From: Bacteroidales bacterium
GTDB taxonomy: Bacteria; Bacteroidota; Bacteroidia; Bacteroidales; Marinilabiliaceae
Length of the DNA stretch: 43,817 bases
Assembly: GCA_017417385.1 (NCBI GenBank)
Contig: JAFPZF010000041.1
Span: 1 to 43,817, forward strand
Reading direction: 5' to 3'
A program made the translations under genes and the position numbers. Positions 16,346 to 25,084 of the stretch are shown piece after piece. Numbering within the stretch: position 1 is the first letter of the stretch; each line of letters starts with the position of its first letter. The notes beneath the pieces were generated by a model. It had not been told where the DNA came from. It saw only the letters and a program-made list of their open reading frames with translations, and did no database searches.

Positions 16346-16472
16346 AAAACAAAACCGCTATGACCTAGATGAATAGGTTCGAACACACACGAAGAAAAGT
16401 CACATTCCGGGTTTCGCACACATGGGAATTGGTAGCACTGGATTCCGAGGGGGGTCTGGTGCTACTTTTTTT
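16346..16472 (+). ncRNA. Putative small RNA, right copy
   Basis: A second, nearly identical copy of the predicted transcript. The differences from the left copy are one base in the first hairpin loop (GATGAA instead of GATAAA) and an A to G change in the terminator stem that still allows pairing. Changes confined to a loop or compatible with pairing fit selection on RNA structure, although two copies are too few for a covariation test. A recent duplication with little time to diverge is the alternative. Confidence 0.5.
16432..16472 (+). terminator. Intrinsic terminator of the right putative small RNA
   Basis: GTAGCAC (16432-16438) pairs with GTGCTAC (16459-16465), with the same inner stem as the left copy, followed by seven T residues. 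Confidence 0.85.
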
Positions 16473-17080
16473 GTGGGTGGGCGAGAAGGGAAGAGAAGGG
16501 AAGAAAATGGAGATAGTTGGGGATTGCGGTGAAAGGATGAGTATATTACATAGGTAGAAAGACGGACGAACGCTATACCAAGTCTAGTATAGGTCTAATC
16601 CAATTGGCAATGTGTAATGAGAAACTTGCAATTAGGAATTGGGGGGCGGAGAGGTCGGAGGTGGTGGAAGGGAACGGAGGACGATAGGGTGGAAGATCGG
16701 GAGGAGGAGAGGCGGAACGAAAAGGTTAATAGATGGTTAAATATGAAACAATATGTAGAGTGCTACGTACAAAGGGGGAGTGCTAACAGAAAAAAGGGAA
16801 AAACCATGGATCTTGGCATAAATCATAAAAGAGGAGGGGTGTCAGTAGAGGCATCGGGAAAGCTGGGAAGGATTGTGACCAGAGAAGAGATGATGAGAAG
16901 AATCGGCGCAAGGGGAAGGGGAGAAGCGGTGAAGAGGAGAGACGAAGAGGGAAGAGTAGGGAAGAGTAGGGGAAGAAATGGACAGTAGAGAAGAGGAGGA
17001 GTCGTAGAGGGTGACGGGATGTCAGAGCCAGAAGAATGAACAGAACCAAACGAGAGATAAACAAAAAAGTCATATAATCA
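16473..17080 (+). other. Gene-poor, purine-rich spacer
   Basis: The 608-nt stretch has strong G/A bias on this strand. Near 16575-16655 it repeats a short intergenic motif seen near 367-420: AGGTCTAAT, then CAATGTG, then CAATTAGGAATTGG. A 123-codon frame at 16617-16988 is dominated by Arg, Glu, Gly and Lys, has no recognisable motif, and looks like a by-product of the purine bias. No clear promoter for the giant protein gene was found. The sequence just before its ATG is AT-rich. Confidence 0.6.
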
Positions 17081-20000
17081 ATGAAAAACAGGTTACTACT
17101 ATTGTTAGTCGTGCTGTTGACCGTCGTCGGGAGCGTACGGGCGGAGGAACAGGCGACTTTCTTAAGTTTCTATTGTGGAGAGACCCAAATGGGGGATTAT
17201 GACGCCGAGGTAGAACAGCCATTTGAGGTGCGAATCAACAATTGTCTCATACATCCGATAAGTGATCTGCGCATCAGCGTCGTCGGGGATAACGGGATGA
17301 TAGAGCTGAACGATGCGGATGTGGACAATCCCGAGTTAGTATTCAAGGGACTGTTTGACGGGATAGCGACAGTGAAGCTGACAGGCAAGTCGAATCCCGT
17401 CAGGCCGTATTGGGAGAATGCGAAAGTAGAGCGTAGCTATACCGTCTATGTAGTGATGACAGTGGGTTCGCTGGACATGTGGACTACTATCGGCATTGTC
17501 GAGAGGCTGATAAACAACATCGGGACAGTCTCGAATACAGCGGCGAGCGTGCTGTATGTCAGAGCCGTAAGGGCGGCGTACAATAGACTTGGCGAGGCGG
17601 AACAGGAGAGGCTCAGCAATTACGAGCTCTTGACCTCAGCAGAGGAGCAGCAGAGCAGTTTTATGGCGGCGGTCACAGCCTTTGACAAGATGGTAGAGGA
17701 GCTCGACGGGTGGAGCGATACATTCGAGAGAGACGTCGCATCGGCACGGGCGGCATATAACAAGTTGAGCACGGAGCAGAAGAAGGTAGCCCAATATGAG
17801 AAGGACCTTGTCATGGCGGAGGAGTACATACCGGTGAAGGCTGTGGACGAGTTGATAAGGGAAATCAGAACAGATTATGATAACGTCGAGACGTGGAAGG
17901 CGCAGATAGACGCGGCGCGGACGGCGTACGACAAGTTGACCGACTCGCAGAAGGCGATAGTCAGGCACTATGAACAATTGGAGCGGGAAGAGAGTGCGTA
18001 TGCCGAGAGTCCTGCGAGGCTAGTCGAAATGATGATATACCAGATAGACTATTACGTGATCAATGACGAGACGAAGGCAAAGGCCAAGGCGGCGCGGGAG
18101 GCGTATGATGCGCTGAGCGCTGAGCTGAAGGCGAAAGTGGACAACTATGAAAGGCTGGAGATGGCGGAGAACTACATCGCTAACGGGCCGGCAGCAGAGG
18201 CTGTGGATGCGCTCATAGAAAGCATAAGGCAAGGAGACGACATCGAGGCCTGGGGGGCACAGATAGCAGCGGCACGTGCGGCGTACGACAAGCTAACGGA
18301 CGCGCAGAAGTTGCTTGTAAAACGTTATGAGTGGCTGACATACGAAGAGGAACGGTACTGGGTATATCCTGCGGATCAAGTCGAAAGGATGATAATGGAC
18401 CTACGCTATGAGGATGTAAATGACGAAGCGAAGGCTAAGGCGAAGGCGGCGCGGGATGCGTATGAAGCGTTGAGCGACGAGCTGAAGGCGAAAGTAGACA
18501 ACTATGAAAGGCTGGAGAGGGCGGAGAACTACATAGCGAACTTTCCGGCGGCGAAGGTCGTCGTAGACCTGATAGATGCGATAGGGTATCCGGAACTCAC
18601 GGATGCATGCAAGGCGAAGATAGCAGCGGCACGGGCGGCGTATGACAAGTTGACGGCGGCACAGAAGAGCTTTGTGAACAACTATAACAGGCTGGAGGAC
18701 TCGGAATACATGTATAACATAGAGCTACCGGCACGGGCAGTCATGAAAATGATAGACGAGTCGTGGCAAGGCGAGACCATTGACGAGAAGAAGGCGAGGG
18801 CAGAGGCTGCTCGGGCGGCATACGAAGAGCTGACTGCGGAGCAGAAGAAGCAAGTCTGGAACTACAGCACATTGGAATTCGTGGAAAGCTACGTAGTGGA
18901 CTATCCGGTGGCTAAAGCCGTCATGGACATGATAGATGCTATAGGCGATGTAGAGATTACGGACGCATTCAAGGCGCAGATAGATGCTGCTCGAAAGGCA
19001 TACGACAAGTTGACGGCGGCACAGAAGAAGTATGTGAACAACTATGATAAGTTGGATTATGTCGAGAGGCAATATGCAGAGCTGTTGGCTGAGGTCAATC
19101 CAGCTAAGGCAGTTGACGCATTGATAGACGCGATAGGGACAGTCGAGTACGGCAGGAGCGATATCAAGATAAATGAAGCGAGGAGGGCATACGACAAACT
19201 GACGGATGCGCAGAAGAGCCACGTAGAGAAGTATAGCACGCTGACGGCGGCGGAGGCAAGGTATGCAGAACTAAAGGCTGCTAAAGAGGCAGCACAGGCA
19301 GTCGACGACTTGATAGACCAGATAGGGAGGGTCGAGTACACCGAGACGTGCGAGGGCAAGATAGAAGCGGCACGTGGTGCGTATGACAACCTGACGGCAT
19401 CGCAGAAGACGTTCGTCGAGAGGTATAGCACATTGACGGCGGCGGAGACCGAGTATGCAGAGTTGAAGGCAGATAATGATGCGGCGGATGCAGTTGACGA
19501 GCTCATAGCCCAGATAGGTGTAGTCGAGTACACCGAGACGTGCAAGGGCAAGATAGAAGCAGCACGGGCGGCATACGACAACCTGACGATGTTGCAGAAG
19601 AGGCTCGTAGCGGGCAAGGAGATATTGACATCGGCGGAGGCGAAGTATGAAATACTGAAGGCCGACAACGATGCGGCGGACGCAGTTGATGCACTGATAG
19701 CCAAGATAGGGACAGTAGAGTACACCACGACGAGCAAGGGCAAGATAGAAGCAGCACGGGCGGCATACGACAACCTGACGACGGTGCAGAAGAACCTTGT
19801 AGAGAGCTATGAGACACTGACTGCGGCGGAGACGAGGTATGCAGAGCTGAAGACGGACAATGAGGCGGCAGTGGCCGTCGATGCGCTCATAGCCAAGGTA
19901 GGGACAGTCGAGTACACCGATGCAAGCAAGGGCAAGATAGATGCGGCGAGGGAGGCATACGACAAGCTGACGGACGCACAGAAGGCGCTCGTCGAGAAGT

Positions 20001-23000
20001 ATAGCACCCTGACGACGGCAGAGACGAAGTATGCAGAGCTGAAGGCAGACAACGAGGCGGCAGATGCAGTCGATGCACTCATAGCCAAGATAGGGACAGT
20101 AAAGTACAACAGCACCAGCAAGGGCAAGATAGATGCGGCGAGGGCGGCATACGACAACCTGACGGCCGCGCAGAAGACGCTCGTAGGCAAGTATAGCACA
20201 CTGACGGCTGCGGAGACGAAGTATGCAGAGCTGAAGGCCGATAATGATGCAGCAGCGGCAGTCGATGCACTGATAGCCAAGATAGGGACAGTAGAGTACA
20301 CCACGACGAGCAAGGGCAAGATAGATGCGGCTCGGGAGGCGTATGGCAAGCTGACGGAGGCGCAGAAGAGCCTCGTCAAGAAGTACAGCACCCTGACGAC
20401 GGCAGAGACGAAGTATGCAGAGCTGAAGACTGATAATGAAGCAGCAGCGGCAGTCGACGCGCTCATAGCCAAGATAGGGACAGTAGAGTACACCACGACG
20501 TGCAAGGGCAAGATAGATGCGGCGAGAGCGGCATACGACAAGCTGACGGACGCACAGAAGGCACTCGTGGACAGCTATGCGACGCTGACGGCGGCCGAGA
20601 ACAAGTATGCAGAGCTCAAGATCGACAATGACCTGGCGGACGGAGTTGACGTCTTGATAGCCCAGATAGGGACAGTCGAGTACACCAGCACGAGCAAGAG
20701 CAAGATAGATGCGGCGCGGACATCGTACGACAACCTGACGAAGGCGCAGAAGGCCCTCGTAGAGAGCTATGAGACACTGACGGCGGCTGAGGCGAGGTAT
20801 GCAGCACTGAAGGCAGACGTCGAGGCGGCAGCGGCAGTCGACGAGGTCATAGCCCAGATAGGGACAGTAGAGTACACAGCGACGAGCAAGAGCAAGATAG
20901 ACGCAGCGCGGACGGCATACGACAAGCTCAGCAAGGCGCAGAAGACACTCGTAGGCAAGTACGGCACGCTGACGGAGGCGGAGACGAAGTATGCAGAGCT
21001 GAAGGCAGACGTCGATGCAGCAGCGGCAGTCGATGCACTCATAGCCAAGATAGGGACAGTCGAGTACACGGCGACGAGCAAGGGCAAGATAGACGCAGCG
21101 AGGGCAGCGTATGACAAGTTGACCGCAGCACAGAAGACGATAGTCTCGAGCCTCGGGACGCTGACGACGGCGGAGGCAAAGTATGCAGAGCTGAAGGCCG
21201 ACAACGAGGCTGCAGTGGCTGTCGATGCACTCATAGCAGAGATAGGGACAGTCGAGTACACCAGCACGAGCAAGGTGAAGATAGACGCAGCACGGGCGGC
21301 GTATAACAAGCTGACCGACGAGCAGAAGAAGATAGTCGCCACACTATCCACGTTGACCGATGCAGAGAGCAAGTATGCAGCACTGAAGGCAGACAACGAT
21401 GCGGCGGCGGCAGTCGATGCACTGATAGCCAAGATAGGGACAGTCGAGTTCACCAGCACGAGCAAGGGCAAGATAGATGCAGCGAGGGCGGCGTATAACG
21501 GACTGACAGACGCGCAGACGAAGCTCGTCAAGAGCCTCCAGACATTGGTAGATGCAGAGGTCAGGTATGCAGAACTCGCATCGGACAACGACCACGTAGG
21601 TATGGTCGAGGGACTGATAGCCAAGATAGGGGCAGTAGAATATACCAACGCATGCAAGGCGAATATCGACGCAGCGAGGGCGGCATACGACAAGTTGACC
21701 GCAGCGCAGAAGTCGAAAGTCACGAGCCTCGGGACACTGACGGCGGCGGAGAGCAGGTATGCAGAGCTGAAGGCCGACAACGATGCGGCAGTGGCAGTCG
21801 ATGCGCTCATAGCAGAGATAGGGACAGTCGAGTACACAGCGACGAGCAAGGGCAAGATCGATGCGGCGAGGACGGCATACGACAGGCTGAGCACGACGCA
21901 GACCGCACTCGTAAAGAGCCTCGGGACGTTGACGGCGGCGGAGAGCAGGTTTGCAGAGCTGAAGGCAGACAACGAGGCGGCGGCGGCAGTCGATGCACTC
22001 ATAGCGCAGATAGGGGAAGTCGAGTACACCGATGCAAGCAAGAGCAAGATAGAGGCAGCGAGGAAGGCGTACAGCAACCTCTCGGAGGCGAGGAAGACAT
22101 TCGTCAAGGGCGTTGCCACGCTGAGCGATGCAGAGGTGAGGTATGAAGCACTCAAGGCCGACAACGAGGCGGCAGCGGCCGTTGATGCGCTCATAGCCAA
22201 GATAGGGACAGTCGAGCTGACGAGCACGTGCAAGGCAAATATCGATGCGGCGAGGGCGGCGTACGACAAGTTGACCGCAGCACAGAAGACGATAGTCTCG
22301 AGCCTCTCGATGCTGACGGCGGCGGAGAGCAAGTATGCAGAGCTGAAGGCAGACGTCGATGCCGCACAGGGCGTCGATGAGCTCATAGCCAAGATAGGGG
22401 CAGTCGAGCTGACGAGCACATGCAAGGCAAATATCGATGCGGCGAGGGCGGCATACAACGCCTTGACCGACGTGCAGACGAAGCTCGTCAAGAGCCTCCA
22501 GACCTTGATAGACGCAGAGGTCAAGTATGCGGAGCTCGAGGCTGGCAACAACAAGGTGGCAGCCGTCGAGGGACTGATAGCCAAGATAGGGACAGTCGAG
22601 TACACCAACGCATGCAAGGGCCTGATAGACGCAGCGCGGGCGGCATACGACAAGCTCAGCAAGGCGCAGATGGCCGAGGTCAAGAATATCGAGACATTGA
22701 CAGACGCCGAGGCGAGGTATGCAGAGCTGAAGGCCGACAACGAGGCTGCGCAGGCGGTCGATGACCTGATAGCCGAGATAGGCCTCGTAGAGTACAGCGA
22801 GACGAGCAAGGCGAAGATAGATGCGGCACGGGCGGCGTACGACAAGTTGAGCAAGACCCAGGCGGCGCTCGTCCTGAACATCGAGACCCTGACAGACGCC
22901 GAGGCGAGGTACATAGTGCTTAAGACCATGGCAGAGCAGATGGTGGCAGACAAGCAGACCTTCGAGGAGTACAAGGCGACAGTGAAGAAGCAGATAGAGA

Positions 23001-23548
23001 CCCTCGGCAGCGAAGATGACAGCCAGACAGTCAAGGACCTCATAGCGACGGCAGTGGCGGCAGTAGAAGCCCTCGCATACGACGAGACGACGACGCTGAA
23101 CGGGAACAAGTATGCGGTGGACGCGATAGCCACGAAGCTACAGCTCGACATTGCGACGGCGAAGTATGCAGAAGTCCTGGAGGCCATGAAGGCGACGTTC
23201 GAAGACTATAAGACGACGCTGAAGGGACAGGCTGACGAGCTCGGAATGGATGGCGACAGCCAGGCCGTCAAGGACATGATAGCAGCGGCGAAGACGGCGA
23301 TAGACCAGACGGAGTATGACGAAGCAAAGGACATCGTCGGGAACATGGATGCTGTCGCGGAGATAGTCAAGCAGTTGGCCGACGACGTCTCGAAGCAGAG
23401 GGAGGCGGAGCAGCACATGACGGCGATAGAGAACGTCGTGAGGGAGACCGTTGACGAGTGGTATGACCTCGGAGGACGGAAGCTCGCGGAGAAGCCGACG
23501 AGGAACGGGGTGTATGTTAGGAATTGTAGGTTAGTGAGAATCAAGTAG
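17081..23548 (+). CDS. Giant secreted repeat protein, 2155 residues
   Basis: It starts with a clear signal peptide (MKNRLLLLLVVLLTVVGSVRA, then EEQ). A beta-type domain of about 110 residues follows. Then come about 29 repeats of 59-64 residues (about 135-1955). The consensus has AVDALIAKIGTVEYT, KIDAARAAYDKLT, AQKxLV and LTAAExKYAELKADN: helical, Ala-rich, likely three-helix modules. Next are two longer repeats of about 77 residues (starting TFEEYKATVKKQ and TFEDYKTTLKGQ). The C-terminal motif WYDLGGRKLAEKPTRNGVYV ends in LVRIK, resembling Bacteroidales C-terminal sorting/anchor tails. The modules resemble helical repeats of large Gram-positive surface proteins. A rod-like stalk, adhesin or surface-layer element is inferred. 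No enzyme domain is visible. Confidence 0.85.
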   Translation: MKNRLLLLLVVLLTVVGSVRAEEQATFLSFYCGETQMGDYDAEVEQPFEVRINNCLIHPISDLRISVVGDNGMIELNDADVDNPELVFKGLFDGIATVKLTGKSNPVRPYWENAKVERSYTVYVVMTVGSLDMWTTIGIVERLINNIGTVSNTAASVLYVRAVRAAYNRLGEAEQERLSNYELLTSAEEQQSSFMAAVTAFDKMVEELDGWSDTFERDVASARAAYNKLSTEQKKVAQYEKDLVMAEEYIPVKAVDELIREIRTDYDNVETWKAQIDAARTAYDKLTDSQKAIVRHYEQLEREESAYAESPARLVEMMIYQIDYYVINDETKAKAKAAREAYDALSAELKAKVDNYERLEMAENYIANGPAAEAVDALIESIRQGDDIEAWGAQIAAARAAYDKLTDAQKLLVKRYEWLTYEEERYWVYPADQVERMIMDLRYEDVNDEAKAKAKAARDAYEALSDELKAKVDNYERLERAENYIANFPAAKVVVDLIDAIGYPELTDACKAKIAAARAAYDKLTAAQKSFVNNYNRLEDSEYMYNIELPARAVMKMIDESWQGETIDEKKARAEAARAAYEELTAEQKKQVWNYSTLEFVESYVVDYPVAKAVMDMIDAIGDVEITDAFKAQIDAARKAYDKLTAAQKKYVNNYDKLDYVERQYAELLAEVNPAKAVDALIDAIGTVEYGRSDIKINEARRAYDKLTDAQKSHVEKYSTLTAAEARYAELKAAKEAAQAVDDLIDQIGRVEYTETCEGKIEAARGAYDNLTASQKTFVERYSTLTAAETEYAELKADNDAADAVDELIAQIGVVEYTETCKGKIEAARAAYDNLTMLQKRLVAGKEILTSAEAKYEILKADNDAADAVDALIAKIGTVEYTTTSKGKIEAARAAYDNLTTVQKNLVESYETLTAAETRYAELKTDNEAAVAVDALIAKVGTVEYTDASKGKIDAAREAYDKLTDAQKALVEKYSTLTTAETKYAELKADNEAADAVDALIAKIGTVKYNSTSKGKIDAARAAYDNLTAAQKTLVGKYSTLTAAETKYAELKADNDAAAAVDALIAKIGTVEYTTTSKGKIDAAREAYGKLTEAQKSLVKKYSTLTTAETKYAELKTDNEAAAAVDALIAKIGTVEYTTTCKGKIDAARAAYDKLTDAQKALVDSYATLTAAENKYAELKIDNDLADGVDVLIAQIGTVEYTSTSKSKIDAARTSYDNLTKAQKALVESYETLTAAEARYAALKADVEAAAAVDEVIAQIGTVEYTATSKSKIDAARTAYDKLSKAQKTLVGKYGTLTEAETKYAELKADVDAAAAVDALIAKIGTVEYTATSKGKIDAARAAYDKLTAAQKTIVSSLGTLTTAEAKYAELKADNEAAVAVDALIAEIGTVEYTSTSKVKIDAARAAYNKLTDEQKKIVATLSTLTDAESKYAALKADNDAAAAVDALIAKIGTVEFTSTSKGKIDAARAAYNGLTDAQTKLVKSLQTLVDAEVRYAELASDNDHVGMVEGLIAKIGAVEYTNACKANIDAARAAYDKLTAAQKSKVTSLGTLTAAESRYAELKADNDAAVAVDALIAEIGTVEYTATSKGKIDAARTAYDRLSTTQTALVKSLGTLTAAESRFAELKADNEAAAAVDALIAQIGEVEYTDASKSKIEAARKAYSNLSEARKTFVKGVATLSDAEVRYEALKADNEAAAAVDALIAKIGTVELTSTCKANIDAARAAYDKLTAAQKTIVSSLSMLTAAESKYAELKADVDAAQGVDELIAKIGAVELTSTCKANIDAARAAYNALTDVQTKLVKSLQTLIDAEVKYAELEAGNNKVAAVEGLIAKIGTVEYTNACKGLIDAARAAYDKLSKAQMAEVKNIETLTDAEARYAELKADNEAAQAVDDLIAEIGLVEYSETSKAKIDAARAAYDKLSKTQAALVLNIETLTDAEARYIVLKTMAEQMVADKQTFEEYKATVKKQIETLGSEDDSQTVKDLIATAVAAVEALAYDETTTLNGNKYAVDAIATKLQLDIATAKYAEVLEAMKATFEDYKTTLKGQADELGMDGDSQAVKDMIAAAKTAIDQTEYDEAKDIVGNMDAVAEIVKQLADDVSKQREAEQHMTAIENVVRETVDEWYDLGGRKLAEKPTRNGVYVRNCRLVRIK
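19106..22942 (+). repeat. Near-exact 192-bp coding repeats inside the giant protein gene
   Basis: From repeat 10 onward the units are 64 codons each (repeat 10 itself is 63) and keep an unbroken 192-bp register for 20 units, with high DNA identity (GGGACAGTCGAGTACACC recurs constantly). The nine upstream units are more divergent. Repeats 22-23 closely match 27-28 (both with KLVKSLQTL followed by VEGLIAKIG), implying a five-unit block duplication. The periodicity also keeps long antisense frames open, which are not genes. Confidence 0.9.
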
Positions 23549-23580
23549 GGGAAAAGGAATTTATATATAAGGAGAAATAT

Positions 23581-23621
23581 GGGCGGCGGCTCTCTCGAAG
23601 GAGGGAGTCGCCGCTCTTTCC
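23581..23621 (+). terminator. Terminator after the giant protein gene
   Basis: GGGCGGCGGCTCTC (23581-23594) pairs with GGGAGTCGCCGCTC (23603-23616) over 14 bp with G-U pairs, followed by TTTCC. The T tract is short but the stem is strong, and it lies 33 nt after the stop. Confidence 0.65.
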
Positions 23622-23953
23622 AATTAGCAATTAGCAATTAGTCGTCGGAATCGTCGGAGTCGTCGGAGGGGTCAGAGTCGTCGGGAGTGTCAGAGGGATC
23701 GGAGTCGTCAGAGTCGTCGGAGGGGAACGGAGGAGGAACGGAGGAGGAAGGGGGAGAAGGGAAGAGGGGGAGAAGAGAAACGGCATAGAATGTGCATGAG
23801 GAGGAAAATGGTCTGCGAAGAAGAATGTTTCGGAGGGGACAGGGAGGGAGAACCAAGAAAAATTAGTAATATTGCGAGGTCGGAAAGACCGAAAAACGGA
23901 TCTCGACAACACGAAAGAAAACGGGCGAAGAGCCGAACAATAATATAGACAGC
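23622..23953 (+). repeat. Spacer with AATTAGC and GTCGGA microsatellites
   Basis: AATTAGCAATTAGCAATTAG is at 23622-23641. A GTCGGA/GTCAGA microsatellite follows to about 23730, then purine-rich filler. No gene was seen. TAATATTG near 23866 is one base from the -7 consensus and could serve the next gene. Confidence 0.6.
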
Positions 23954-24814
23954 ATGAAAAAGGCAGTGATAGCAGTCATGAGCATGATGACGCTCATGGC
24001 GAGTGCACAGAAGATAGAGGAGCACAGCAAGTGGTTCAACGGGTACGTAGTCCTCGAGGCGGCGGCGAGGGATGCGGGGAGCTTTGTCCTAATGGGGAAT
24101 ACGGAAATCGAGGGGACCACGATATACCTGACGCCGATAGCAGGCAAGGAAGGCGAGTACACCGCGAGGTGGGGCGAGGACGAGGAGACGAGCGTCATGC
24201 AGGTCAAGACCGTCGATGGCAAGAAGGCCATAGTAGAGATAGAGGGAGGCGAGGTCGTCACCGTCTTCAAGGAGACGAGCAAGGAGCTCGGAAATGCGAC
24301 GATGGACGAGTGGAAGACGAAGATAGAGGGACGGTACACCCTCGACAGCGAGACCGGGAAGAGCGTCGTCGTCGGTCGGGATGCGATAGAGATAGACGGA
24401 GTGAAGTATCCGTACGTCGCGGAGACGCATCACAAGATGCCGTGCCAGGTAGTCAACATCAGCGGAGACTCGGAGTGGGCAGGCACATGGAGGCTGAGGT
24501 ATGCGGACAATGGGCTCGAGATGAAGAGCTGCAAGAAGGACGAGAACCAGGTGTACAGGTCGGACAACAGGGCCAACTACAAGCTAATCTGGGCGGACGG
24601 GACGAAAGGCCGATGGGCATTCACGTCGAGCTGGATACTCGTGAACGACATAGAGTGGTTCAGCACCACGCAGCTACAGTTGATGGAAGAAGCGCTGAAT
24701 GCTAAGAAGGCTAAGAACGGCAGCCTGACGGCTACGGAGGCGCAGAACAGCCAGATGATAGAGCACTTCAAGAAGGTGGTGGAGAAGCGCGAGAAGGAAG
24801 GAAGAAGAAGGTAG
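23954..24814 (+). CDS. Secreted protein of unknown function
   Basis: The 286-residue protein has a short signal peptide, MKKAVIAVMSMMTLMASAQ, cleaved most likely after ASA, and no lipobox. The mature part alternates beta-rich and charged segments (KWFNGYVVLEAA, GTTIYLTPIAGKEGEYTARW, DGVKYPYVAETHHKMP, KGRWAFTSSWILVNDIEWF) and ends in a helical, strongly basic tail (EHFKKVVEKREKEGRRR). I recognise no catalytic motif or known family. Codon use matches its neighbours. It is flanked by terminators on both sides, so it is probably a single-gene transcript. A periplasmic or surface location is inferred. Confidence 0.7.
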   Translation: MKKAVIAVMSMMTLMASAQKIEEHSKWFNGYVVLEAAARDAGSFVLMGNTEIEGTTIYLTPIAGKEGEYTARWGEDEETSVMQVKTVDGKKAIVEIEGGEVVTVFKETSKELGNATMDEWKTKIEGRYTLDSETGKSVVVGRDAIEIDGVKYPYVAETHHKMPCQVVNISGDSEWAGTWRLRYADNGLEMKSCKKDENQVYRSDNRANYKLIWADGTKGRWAFTSSWILVNDIEWFSTTQLQLMEEALNAKKAKNGSLTATEAQNSQMIEHFKKVVEKREKEGRRR

Positions 24815-24820
24815 ATATAG

Positions 24821-24856
24821 AGGGGGCGGATGATGGTTCGCTCCCTTTCTTTTTTG
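24821..24856 (+). terminator. Terminator after the secreted protein gene
   Basis: AGGGGGCG (24821-24828) pairs with CGCTCCCT (24839-24846) with one G-U pair, followed by TTCTTTTTT. It lies 7 nt after the stop. Confidence 0.8.
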
Positions 24857-24990
24857 AGAAACGTAAAACCTGGAGAGGGACCCAAGAAATTCTGAATAGA
24901 GAGGGATAAACAGAATAGAGGGAGCGGGGAGGAAAAGAGGAAAGAAAAAAGATATATGGAGAAAAGGGCGAAAGGTTGCGAGAAAAAACT

Positions 24991-24998
24991 TAACTTTG
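24991..24998 (+). promoter_or_regulatory. Bacteroidota -7 box before carB
   Basis: TAACTTTG matches TAnnTTTG. A start near 25005 would leave a leader of about 80 nt before the carB ATG. No TTG is at the ideal -33 spacing, so the assignment is tentative. The leader includes AAAGGAGG at 25026-25033, too far from the ATG to serve as a ribosome site. Confidence 0.45.
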
Positions 24999-25084
24999 GG
25001 GGATTTTTGGGGGTTCTGTATCCACAAAGGAGGTAGGGCTCCGGAAGATTGAGAAACCAGAAAGCTAAAAACAAAGCAAGCAAA

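Larger units (their letters stand above)
16180..16472 (+). repeat. Right copy of the 290-bp direct repeat
   Basis: It matches 14945-15235. The RNA-coding part (16340-16472) differs from the left copy at only a handful of positions, while the upstream purine-rich part has more changes, including small insertions. Confidence 0.85.

Noticed and set aside
16617-16988. A 123-residue Arg/Glu/Gly-rich protein
   Set aside because: The composition follows from the purine-rich spacer; no signal, motif or promoter was found.
20767-23187. An 806-codon open frame on the minus strand inside the giant repeat gene
   Set aside because: It is antisense to exact 192-bp coding repeats; the register and codon choice keep it open. 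It is Ser/Ala/Tyr-rich, has no domain, and the other antisense frames abut every 192 bp.
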